Positions 1 to 5,579 of a stretch of 6,063 bases of DNA are shown here, piece after piece. How positions within the stretch are numbered: position 1 is the first letter of the stretch; every line of letters begins with the position of its first letter. The notes below the pieces were generated by a model. The model was given only the letters and a program-made list of their open reading frames with translations, ran no database searches and was not told the DNA's origin. The stretch is from Oscillospiraceae bacterium (GTDB lineage Bacteria; Bacillota; Clostridia; Oscillospirales; Ruminococcaceae). Position numbers and translations under genes: made by a program. The stretch covers positions 1-6,063 of the forward strand of contig JAIRWE010000050.1 of NCBI GenBank assembly GCA_031253365.1, read 5' to 3'.

Positions 1-343
1 GTGCGCGGGCATAAACATGGCGGGCGGGGAAAAAAGTTTCGATAAAGCCATACCGATGAACGCAATCGGGTTCTTCGGGCTGCATATAGTCACGGCGGGA
101 AATTACAACGGCGATATGTACACCGAAAGGGAAGGCGCGCACTATAAACGGCTGTTTTACGGCGATAACAGACTAAACGGTTACATCATCGTCGGAAACG
201 TGGAAAAAGCCGGAATTTACACCGCCATTATCCGCGAGAGGACGCCGCTGGATTCAATCGACTTCGCGCTTGTTTGCGAGAAACCGGGCTTGATGGCGTT
301 CACGAAAGAGGAAAGAAGGGTTAAGCTGGGAGGTGGAACGTGA
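1..343 (+). CDS. FAD/NAD(P)-dependent oxidoreductase, glutamate synthase-associated (C-terminal part, 5' end outside window)
   Basis: The reading frame is open from base 2, so the ATG at 17 is an internal methionine and the gene starts upstream of the window. About 113 C-terminal residues are visible. They begin with AGINMAGG, the segment that in pyridine nucleotide-disulfide oxidoreductases follows the second FAD-contacting GD motif, and continue into IPMNAIGFFGLHIVTAG and a small C-terminal domain resembling that of NADH-rubredoxin/nitrite reductase-type oxidoreductases. The FAD- and NAD-binding Rossmann motifs would lie in the missing part. The stop TGA at 341-343 overlaps the start of the next gene, a GltB3-like GXGXG subunit. 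In anaerobic Bacillota such a flavoprotein is commonly encoded with split archaeal-type glutamate synthase subunits and probably passes electrons from NAD(P)H to the FMN/Fe-S synthase subunit. The family is well supported; the exact electron donor is inference. Confidence 0.8.
   Translation, partial: CAGINMAGGEKSFDKAIPMNAIGFFGLHIVTAGNYNGDMYTEREGAHYKRLFYGDNRLNGYIIVGNVEKAGIYTAIIRERTPLDSIDFALVCEKPGLMAFTKEERRVKLGGGT
329..333 (+). promoter_or_regulatory. Shine-Dalgarno of the GXGXG subunit gene
   Basis: GGAGG lies within the 3' end of the upstream oxidoreductase gene, 9 nt before ATG 343 and 6 nt before the alternative GTG 340. Together with the TGATG stop/start overlap it indicates translational coupling of the two glutamate synthase subunits. 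Confidence 0.7.
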
Positions 344-1059
344 TGACTATTACGGCGGGATGCACCGATTTCAGGGAACTGAACCAAATGATAAAAAACT
401 CGGAAGGCAACGTGCGCGTGGACGAGTGTTACGGGCAAAGGTTCATCGGGAGCGGATTAAAACACAAAACGCTTGTCATTAACGGAACGCCCGGCAACGC
501 TTTGGGGGCTTATTTGGACGGAGCCGTTATCGAAGTAAACGGCAACGCGCAAGACGCCGCCGGCGACACCATGAACGACGGCAAAATCATAATCAGGGGG
601 AACGCGGGCGACGCGCTGGGTTACGCCATGCGCGGCGGCGTTATATACGTTCGCGGGGACTCCGGTTACAGAACCGGTATCCACATGAAAGAATACAAAG
701 ATAAAAAGCCGGTAATTGTCATAGGCGGAAAAGTAAGTAGCTTCCTCGGGGAATATCTCGCGGGGGGACTGATTATCGTTCTGGGCATAGGCGCGGAGGA
801 AGCCCCCGTCGGCAACTTCACGGGGACGGGTATGCACGGCGGAAAAATATTCATAAGGACGGATTATGAGCTTTCGGGGCTGCCCGCGCAGGTCACGGCG
901 GAAATCGCCGCGAAAGAGGATTTGCAGGAAATATCGCCGTATGTTTCGCAGTTTGCCGAGCATTTCAACATGAACGCCGAAACGCTGATAAACCACAGAT
1001 TCTATATGTTGTTGCCCAACGCCAAAAACCCGTACAAGCAACTGTACACGGCGAATTAG
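343..1059 (+). CDS. Glutamate synthase GXGXG (alpha-3 / GltB C-terminal-like) subunit
   Basis: This 238-residue protein corresponds to the GXGXG beta-helix domain found at the C-terminus of full-length GltB, here encoded as a separate subunit; FwdC of formylmethanofuran dehydrogenase has the same fold. The beta-helix turns are visible as repeating glycine patterns from about residue 47 to 165: NGTPGNALGAYLDG, GNAQDAAGDTMNDG, GNAGDALGYAMRGG and, later, GTGMHGGKIFI. In GOGAT this domain is structural and helps position the ammonia channel and active-site domains. The C-terminal ~65 residues (a helical tail after FIRTDYELSGLP) are typical of the stand-alone form. Two starts are possible: GTG at 340 or ATG at 343. 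GGAGG at 329-333 lies 6 nt from the GTG and 9 nt from the ATG. I chose the ATG, which shares one base with the upstream TGA (TGATG coupling). The glutaminase and FMN-binding synthase subunits are expected upstream, outside the window. Confidence 0.88.
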   Translation: MTITAGCTDFRELNQMIKNSEGNVRVDECYGQRFIGSGLKHKTLVINGTPGNALGAYLDGAVIEVNGNAQDAAGDTMNDGKIIIRGNAGDALGYAMRGGVIYVRGDSGYRTGIHMKEYKDKKPVIVIGGKVSSFLGEYLAGGLIIVLGIGAEEAPVGNFTGTGMHGGKIFIRTDYELSGLPAQVTAEIAAKEDLQEISPYVSQFAEHFNMNAETLINHRFYMLLPNAKNPYKQLYTAN

Positions 1060-1070
1060 CCCGCGCCGCG

Positions 1071-1574
1071 TCACACCTTGAAGCCCTTATCCCGCCCCAG
1101 CAGCGACGTACTGTTGAAGAAGTCCAGTTTTCGCCTGTCTTCCTGCGATGTACGCAGAATTTCCTTTACTTCGTCGTATTTTCCCGAAAGGCGTTTCTTA
1201 AATTCGTTGTCTTTTTCCATAATATCGCCGTGAACAGACAGCAATTCGTATATTTTATCCTTTACCCGCGTTTCGTCGGGAGCGAACGCATTAACGGATT
1301 CCACCGCTTTTTCGGCGGCGAACATTCTGTGAAGCGTTTCTCTCCCGTCGTCGTTTTGCTCGTCAATCAGCGCCATAAGATTTATATGCGCCTTTGCCGC
1401 TTTGGGTATAATTTTCTCCCTCTCGCTGATAATATTTTCTATTTCGCCGATTTCAATAACATTTTCTTGTTCAAGGTTAATTTCGCAAAGGCGCGCGGTC
1501 GCTTCTTTGTATTCCGTCAAAGCGGCTACGAGTTCGTCGGCTTGATGGAAAATGAGTTCAAGATTGTCAATCAT
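1071..1574 (-). CDS. FliT/FlgN-like flagellar coiled-coil protein (putative export chaperone)
   Basis: This is a 167-residue, highly charged, almost wholly helical protein with no signal peptide or membrane segment. The first ~75 residues show heptad-like spacing and a segment like those in FlgN/FliT-type chaperones (INLEQENVIEIGEIENIISE followed by RE and a basic stretch). The end (RRKLDFFNSTSLLGRDKGFKV region) recalls the 'KL..Y......DrK' tail of Bacillota FliT. It directly follows fliS, where B. subtilis-type operons carry fliT. FliT and FlgN chaperones hold the cap protein FliD or the hook-associated proteins FlgK/FlgL for export, so FliD from this operon is the likely client (inference). 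It is longer than B. subtilis FliT (about 113 residues) and the family match is weak, so the product name rests partly on position. A GGGGGGCGG stretch 8 nt before the ATG may serve as a ribosome site. The gene ends 11 bp from the converging glutamate synthase gene. Confidence 0.6.
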   Translation of the reverse strand: MIDNLELIFHQADELVAALTEYKEATARLCEINLEQENVIEIGEIENIISEREKIIPKAAKAHINLMALIDEQNDDGRETLHRMFAAEKAVESVNAFAPDETRVKDKIYELLSVHGDIMEKDNEFKKRLSGKYDEVKEILRTSQEDRRKLDFFNSTSLLGRDKGFKV

Positions 1575-1626
1575 GGTTGATACCGCCCCCCAAACGGCGA
1601 ATTTTCAGGCGCGTACTGCACAAAGA

Positions 1627-1663
1627 GGCGGACGACAACGTCCGCCCTTATTCTTTCTTTCTC
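1627..1663 (+). terminator. GC-rich hairpin with U-rich 3' flank in the fliS/fliT-like gap (possible terminator, plus-strand sense)
   Basis: GGCGGACG (1627-1634) pairs perfectly with CGTCCGCC (1639-1646) around an ACAA loop, an 8-bp stem. On the plus strand it is followed by CTTATTCTTTCTTTCTC, a pyrimidine-rich, U-rich but interrupted tail, while the minus-strand side has only TCTTTGTGC. Read as an intrinsic terminator it therefore best serves plus-strand transcripts arriving from the converging glutamate synthase operon. On the minus strand it sits between fliS and the fliT-like gene and could act as a weak attenuator or mRNA-stability hairpin. The rest of the 108-nt gap (1575-1682) shows nothing else I can support. 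The stem is directly visible; its function is inferred. Confidence 0.45.
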
Positions 1664-1682
1664 AGCCGTTGACCCGCGAATA

Positions 1683-2075
1683 TCAACCCACGGCGAAAGC
1701 GGCGGTTTGCTTGGGCAACTTTGAAATTTGCACGAACGCATCTTTCAACTCGCCTATTTGCGGAAGGAGTTGCCTGATAATCTCGGCGTCTTTCTTCATG
1801 TCAGCCTGAATAATCTGTTTGAAGAAAAATTCATACAAAGAATCAAGGTTGCCGCTGATTTCGCCCACGCTCATATCCAAAACCGAGCGCAAAGCGTTCA
1901 CGATTTCGCCCGACCTGTCAAGGCAAGCGTGCGCCTTCGCGTAATTCTTCAAATCAATGAAGTTTATCGCCCTGTTTAATTGCCTTTCACATTCGTCGTA
2001 CAGTTTAATCACGACCTCCACCGGAGTCATGGTTGAAACCGCCTGCTCTTTGTAAGTCGCATAAGGGTTTGGCAT
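1683..2075 (-). CDS. fliS: Flagellar secretion chaperone FliS
   Basis: This 130-residue cytoplasmic four-helix-bundle protein binds the C-terminal region of flagellin, prevents its early polymerisation, and hands it to the export gate FlhA. The N-terminus, NPYATYKEQAVSTMTPVEVV followed by IKLYDECERQLNRA, is the classic FliS signature (N-x-Y-x-x-Y, then a 'LYD' helix). The next helices (AKAHACLDRSGEIVNALRSVLD; GEISGNLDSLYEFFFKQI) match the second and third helices, and the length is normal for the family. In B. subtilis FliS also acts in the FliW-CsrA-flagellin feedback loop, which fits its presence in this operon. The start is fixed by a perfect GGAGGT 5 nt upstream. It begins 16 nt after the fliD stop and is followed by a 108-nt gap with a hairpin. 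The flagellin gene itself is not in the window. Confidence 0.95.
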   Translation of the reverse strand: MPNPYATYKEQAVSTMTPVEVVIKLYDECERQLNRAINFIDLKNYAKAHACLDRSGEIVNALRSVLDMSVGEISGNLDSLYEFFFKQIIQADMKKDAEIIRQLLPQIGELKDAFVQISKLPKQTAAFAVG

Positions 2076-2080
2076 AACGC

Positions 2081-2086
2081 ACCTCC
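2081..2086 (-). promoter_or_regulatory. Strong Shine-Dalgarno of fliS
   Basis: GGAGGT on the minus strand is 5 nt from the fliS ATG and is the strongest ribosome site in the flagellar operon. It lies within ATGGAGGT, which also contains an ANGGA core of the kind CsrA recognises; whether CsrA binds here is only a possibility. Confidence 0.75.
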
Positions 2087-2091
2087 ATTTT

Positions 2092-4863
2092 TTAACCGTT
2101 CATACTGCTGAACATATTTGTGATAAAGCTGGACTGACTGTTAAGCTGCGAGAACTGACCTTCCATTCTCGAGAATATCTTCCAGTATCTGTCTTGCTGC
2201 TTTTCGTACCTGTCTTCAAGTTTCGAGATAATTTCGTTCAAATCCGCGATTCGGCTGAAGATGTCGTTGCTAATCGCCGACAAGCCCGTGGACACACCCG
2301 CCTTTTGGACGAGAATACCCATATCATCCTTCGCGCCCGTTGATTTAACGGCAAAGTTCAGCGTGTCCTCCAACTTTTTCATCAGACCGTTTTCGGTATC
2401 GGTGAACAGTTTGATAATATCGTCGGGGTTCCTTTCAAGGGCTTCAATCAGAGCCTGCTCGTCAAATTCAAGCATACCGTTCTTTTTATAATCCGAAGCC
2501 GCGGTTATCGCCGAAGTTCCGTCGTTGCCCCTTATGCTGTACAAACCAAACGTCTTCCCGTCGGAGGCGGTAATCCCCGAATACATAACCGCCCTCATTT
2601 TTTCCATAACGGTCGAAACGGTGGAATCATTGTAGAGGATTCCTTTTTTGGCGGCGATTTCCCACTGTTCTATCTGCCTTTCGGAAAGCCCCATCTCTTC
2701 TATATCGTCGTCGGTGAGAAAATAATACTTGGCGGCTGACGGGTCACTATATCCCGGCGGCGCCTCTTTCAAATACCCATAGACCTCTTCTATAAGTTTG
2801 TTGTAATCCTCAACAAAACTCTTTATCGCGTTCACCGCCGTTGAATAATCGCGGCTGACCGTCGTTTCAAAGGTTTCGCCTATTACCGCCTGCGGAGAGA
2901 ACGAAAACGTCGTTCCGTTGATGGTGTAGGCGTTTGACGCGACTTCAACGGTTTCGCCGTTGATTTCAAGCTCCATATTCTCGCCGGGGGTGTACACGGC
3001 GCCGCCGTTAAACCCGAGCGCCCGCATAATCCCGAACTCGTCCTCGGTTTCGGAGTCTATTTCCGTTTTCGCGGTCGTTCCGTAATCCTTGGAGGTGAGG
3101 GTGAACGTATTCGATATGGGCGAGAACACCAAAGTGACGCCGGCTCCGGAATTGTTGATGGCGTTCACCATTTCCGCAACCGTCATGTTGCCCGTCAAAT
3201 TTATTTCTTTTCCGTTGATTTTAACGGTCGCCTGCCCGTTTTTATCGAAATCCACGCCGAGTTCGGACAGCTTCGTTGACGTCGTAACGGACGTGGCGGA
3301 CAATTTCAGCGCGTCGTCCGCGTTGTCGAAGTTTGCCGAAACGCCGTTCTTTGAGGAAATAGCCAGCGAAACGGGGTTATCGCTTTCGTCTTTCGCCGTG
3401 ATTACGGCGTCGTCGCCCACAATTTCAAGCGAAATGGTTATATCCTTGAACAAAGCGGAATTGGCTTTGAACGCGTCTATGACGTTATTCTCGTTGACGT
3501 ATCGCACGGCGTCGCCAATGAACCCGGTTTTGAAGTCTTCAAAACTTTCCACATTCACGCCGTAAATAAATTGCTTATACGCGTCAAACTCGTTATAGGC
3601 GGTGAAGGTTCCGTCCGTCGTCAGCTCGTTATTCACAAAATCGTCCCACGCGGCGTCGTAAATGTCTTGCAAAGCGGGGTCTGCGGTATTGCTTTCGCAA
3701 GCAAGCCTCATGTCCTCGACGGTGGCGTAGGTGTAAGCGTCTTTGTGTTCGTCGAAAAATTTTGTCCAAAAGCCGTTCGTCTGGGTTTCTTGCCTGGCGG
3801 CTAACGCCTGAGCCCTTAAATCGGCCTTGTCGGTCGGGGTCGCGGTGTCTTTCCAGTCGTCGTATTCCGCACCCGCCAGCTTGTTGTACGCGCTTTCAGC
3901 GGCATTGTTAAATTCCGCGAGAATCGAGTTATACTTGGTCCTGAAATTCGATTCATACTGTACACGGGTAATCGGCGTGCCGCCCGCGTTTTCCGTTTCC
4001 GTGACATAGTCGTCGTACAGCCCCGTGATATAAGCGTCGTATCCGGCGGAACCGGGTTTCGCGTCGTCTTCGCCGAGAATGTCAAAATAACCGGCGTTAA
4101 GCGTGTTAAACCCGATTGTCTTAATTTCCCCGTCAATCAGTATGTCAACATAGGTGTAATCGGCGGTCTCGCCGAAACCGTTCAAATTTCTAATCGTCGC
4201 CGTTTCGCTCAAATTAACGATACCCGAAACGGAAATCTGGCTCTTGTCGGCGGAACTTAACTTGCCTTCCGTATCTACCGTGACAAGCCCCGTATTCAGG
4301 TTGGTTTTCCCGAACACTTCCAGCTTTTCGTTGATATTTTCGACGGTTTCCGCCACGCTCGCGCCCGCCTCAAACTCAATGTACTTTTTCGTACCCCCCA
4401 CGCTGACGAAGAAAGCGTATCTTTCGCCGTCGGCAAGCGCGTCCAAATCCCCGAACTTGACATTCATGTCAGCCGCGGCGGATTTAAGCGTCGCCTGCGT
4501 CGCTTGGTGCTTTAACGTCACGGTATAATTTCCGGGCAGCGCGCCGGTTCCGGAAGACACCGAAACGCCGTTCGGTGTTTTGGTTTCGCCGTTAAAAGTC
4601 GTAACAGGCTTATTCTGATTGAAAATCGTGGTGCCTTTCAGGAAAAAATTCCTGTTTACCACATTGAGATACTTGTTCTGAAAACCCTGCAACTTTGAAA
4701 TAACGTCGCGGTACGCCGCTTGCTGGGCTTCCAGTTTCTTTACTTTGCGTTTGTTGTTGTTTATCCTCTGTTTCGTGGCGGCGCTCATGGCGTTCACAAT
4801 CGCCTCGGTATCAAGACCGGAGTGCAACCCGCCTATTCTGAGGTTTGTCCCGTTAACAGCCAT
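2092..4863 (-). CDS. fliD: Flagellar filament cap protein FliD (HAP2), unusually large
   Basis: FliD forms the cap at the filament tip that folds exported flagellin into place. The N-terminus (AVNGTNLRIGGLHSGLDTEA, then a basic helix RINNNKRKVKKLEAQQ) is the FliD_N domain, roughly residues 9-105. A flagellin-hook-IN-like element (STKLSELGVDF, KINGKEINLTGNMTVAEMVN) lies at about 525-570. FliD_C runs from about 665 to the end, including WEIAAKKGILYNDSTVSTVM, DEQALIEALERNPDDIIKLF and a closing coiled coil with RMEGQFSQLNSQSSFI. At about 923 residues it is nearly twice the B. subtilis protein (about 500). Much of the extra length is an acidic, Tyr/Trp-rich segment at about 258-465, which holds the only cysteine. 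ATG 4863 is preferred because AAAGGGA ends 9 nt before it, whereas for ATG 4872 the same motif abuts the start codon; the AVNG-type N-terminus also fits the family. It starts 1 nt after the csrA stop, so translation is probably coupled. Confidence 0.94.
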   Translation of the reverse strand: MAVNGTNLRIGGLHSGLDTEAIVNAMSAATKQRINNNKRKVKKLEAQQAAYRDVISKLQGFQNKYLNVVNRNFFLKGTTIFNQNKPVTTFNGETKTPNGVSVSSGTGALPGNYTVTLKHQATQATLKSAAADMNVKFGDLDALADGERYAFFVSVGGTKKYIEFEAGASVAETVENINEKLEVFGKTNLNTGLVTVDTEGKLSSADKSQISVSGIVNLSETATIRNLNGFGETADYTYVDILIDGEIKTIGFNTLNAGYFDILGEDDAKPGSAGYDAYITGLYDDYVTETENAGGTPITRVQYESNFRTKYNSILAEFNNAAESAYNKLAGAEYDDWKDTATPTDKADLRAQALAARQETQTNGFWTKFFDEHKDAYTYATVEDMRLACESNTADPALQDIYDAAWDDFVNNELTTDGTFTAYNEFDAYKQFIYGVNVESFEDFKTGFIGDAVRYVNENNVIDAFKANSALFKDITISLEIVGDDAVITAKDESDNPVSLAISSKNGVSANFDNADDALKLSATSVTTSTKLSELGVDFDKNGQATVKINGKEINLTGNMTVAEMVNAINNSGAGVTLVFSPISNTFTLTSKDYGTTAKTEIDSETEDEFGIMRALGFNGGAVYTPGENMELEINGETVEVASNAYTINGTTFSFSPQAVIGETFETTVSRDYSTAVNAIKSFVEDYNKLIEEVYGYLKEAPPGYSDPSAAKYYFLTDDDIEEMGLSERQIEQWEIAAKKGILYNDSTVSTVMEKMRAVMYSGITASDGKTFGLYSIRGNDGTSAITAASDYKKNGMLEFDEQALIEALERNPDDIIKLFTDTENGLMKKLEDTLNFAVKSTGAKDDMGILVQKAGVSTGLSAISNDIFSRIADLNEIISKLEDRYEKQQDRYWKIFSRMEGQFSQLNSQSSFITNMFSSMNG

Positions 4864-4864
4864 A

Positions 4865-5104
4865 TCAATCATTCCCTTTCTTTTCGGTTATATTCAAAAG
4901 TGCTTTCAGCGCGTTTTCGGAAACAGTCATCGACGCCTCAACGTTGGCGTCCCGCGCCGCAATCAACTCATGCCTCACTATTTTAACGTCTTTGGGGGCG
5001 TGGATACCGATTTTCACCCTGTCTTTGGACACTTCAAGCACGGTAATCTCGATGCTGTCGGCCACGACTATGCTTTCATCGGTTTTTCGGGTTATTACGA
5101 GCAT
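4865..5104 (-). CDS. csrA: RNA-binding translational regulator CsrA
   Basis: This 79-residue dimeric RNA-binding protein represses translation by binding GGA motifs near ribosome sites; in flagellated Bacillota its main target is flagellin mRNA. MLVITRKTDESIVV is the canonical N-terminus, and both key RNA-contacting arginines fall at the family positions, R6 and R44 (KIVRHELI). KIGIHAPKDV matches the conserved core. The start is the MLV methionine, sharing one base with the fliW stop (TGATG); a longer in-frame start at 5134 would add ten residues that no CsrA has. Residues ~48-79 form a charged C-terminal tail longer than in enteric CsrA, as in the FliW-controlled class. B. subtilis has N55 here, important for FliW binding; this protein has N54 within DANVEA, a possible one-residue shift. 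Only a weak ribosome-site match (GGGTG) precedes it, so expression probably depends on coupling to fliW. Confidence 0.95.
   Translation of the reverse strand: MLVITRKTDESIVVADSIEITVLEVSKDRVKIGIHAPKDVKIVRHELIAARDANVEASMTVSENALKALLNITEKKGND
4873..4879 (-). promoter_or_regulatory. Shine-Dalgarno deciding the fliD start
   Basis: AAAGGGA on the minus strand, inside the end of csrA, is 9 nt from ATG 4863 and 0 nt from ATG 4872. It thus favours the shorter FliD beginning MAVNG. It contains AGGGA, an ANGGA-type core, so CsrA could in principle compete with ribosomes here; that is untested inference. Confidence 0.55.
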
Positions 5105-5559
5105 CAGACGACACCCGCTTTCTGTTCGGAACATTCGGCGTAAATAGGTAGCCGAAACTCATAATCGTGCGGCAAAATTATCTGCGCCGCTAATTTTTCG
5201 TCTGTGTTGATAACAATGGGAGCCTTCATATTGACGGTGGTCTTTTTATAATCCTCGGGAACCGTGGCGATTACCAAAAGCCGAACCTTCGAGTCGTCCC
5301 GCATTTTCAAAAGCGCTTCCTCATCGCGTTCCAACTTAATCTCGTACTGCCCGTCAATGATGAAAGGGTCGAAAACGATAAAGCAGGGGGCGAGGGCGTC
5401 GGTCGACTGCAACCACTTCGGGTAAATATCTTCGCCGAGCGGGCTGAACAGGGCGAAATGCCGCGTCTCCTCGAAAGCGAACAAGCCGACGGGAAAAGTG
5501 AACAAACAGTCCTCCGAAACCTCAACCTCGCCGAAATCCCTTGTTTTAATTTTTACCAT
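5104..5559 (-). CDS. fliW: Flagellar assembly factor FliW (CsrA antagonist)
   Basis: This 151-residue cytoplasmic protein binds either flagellin or CsrA. When flagellin is exported, freed FliW binds CsrA and relieves repression of flagellin translation. Visible family features are a GxVEV beta-strand start (TRDFGEVEVSED), LFTFPVGLFAFEETRHFAL matching the 'I.F..G..GFE....F.L' block, WLQS at about residues 49-52, then the segment CFIVFDPFII, and later KTTVNMKAPIVINTDEKLAA with a trailing DYEFRLPI strand. The length is normal. It begins 20 nt after the DUF6470 gene with GGGGGAG 8 nt before the ATG. Its TGA shares a base with the csrA ATG, which would keep the antagonist and its target in a fixed production ratio. 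Two cysteines are present, C19 and C59, with a third near the C-terminus; no role is known to me. Confidence 0.95.
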   Translation of the reverse strand: MVKIKTRDFGEVEVSEDCLFTFPVGLFAFEETRHFALFSPLGEDIYPKWLQSTDALAPCFIVFDPFIIDGQYEIKLERDEEALLKMRDDSKVRLLVIATVPEDYKKTTVNMKAPIVINTDEKLAAQIILPHDYEFRLPIYAECSEQKAGVV

Positions 5560-5567
5560 CAGGCGTT

Positions 5568-5574
5568 CTCCCCC
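5568..5574 (-). promoter_or_regulatory. Shine-Dalgarno of fliW
   Basis: GGGGGAG on the minus strand is 8 nt from the fliW ATG, in the 20-nt gap after the DUF6470 gene. The gap is too short to hold a full promoter, so fliW is probably transcribed from upstream. Confidence 0.55.
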
Positions 5575-5579
5575 ACATA

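Noticed and set aside
17..19. ATG as start of the first gene
   Set aside because: The frame is open to base 2 and the residues around it (AGINMAGG) are an internal flavoprotein motif.
1060..1070. Shared bidirectional terminator between the converging operons
   Set aside because: The 11-bp gap and its surroundings contain GCGCG-type runs but no stem followed by a U tract on either strand.
457..1074. Long minus-strand open frame (205 codons) opposite the GXGXG subunit gene
   Set aside because: It lies antisense to a gene with clear beta-helix repeats, its translation is Arg/Val/Phe-rich without a recognisable motif, and it arises from the codon pattern of the real gene.
1575..1625. Sigma-A or sigma-28 promoter before the fliT-like gene
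   Set aside because: I tried to place -35/-10 pairs and a TAAA / GCCGATAA pair on the minus strand; no match with acceptable spacing.
3089..3565. Plus-strand open frame of 158 codons inside fliD
   Set aside because: It is antisense to FliD in a region with good protein-level signals, is low-complexity Ser/Val/Phe-rich and lacks a convincing ribosome site. Treated as a shadow.
4870..4872. Upstream ATG for fliD giving MIDMAVNG
   Set aside because: The AAAGGGA site directly abuts this ATG (0 nt spacing) and using it would overlap csrA by 8 nt. ATG 4863 has normal spacing. Not fully excluded.
5105..5134. Longer csrA start adding MFRTESGCRL
   Set aside because: The CsrA family begins at MLV; the extra residues are just the fliW 3' end read in another frame.
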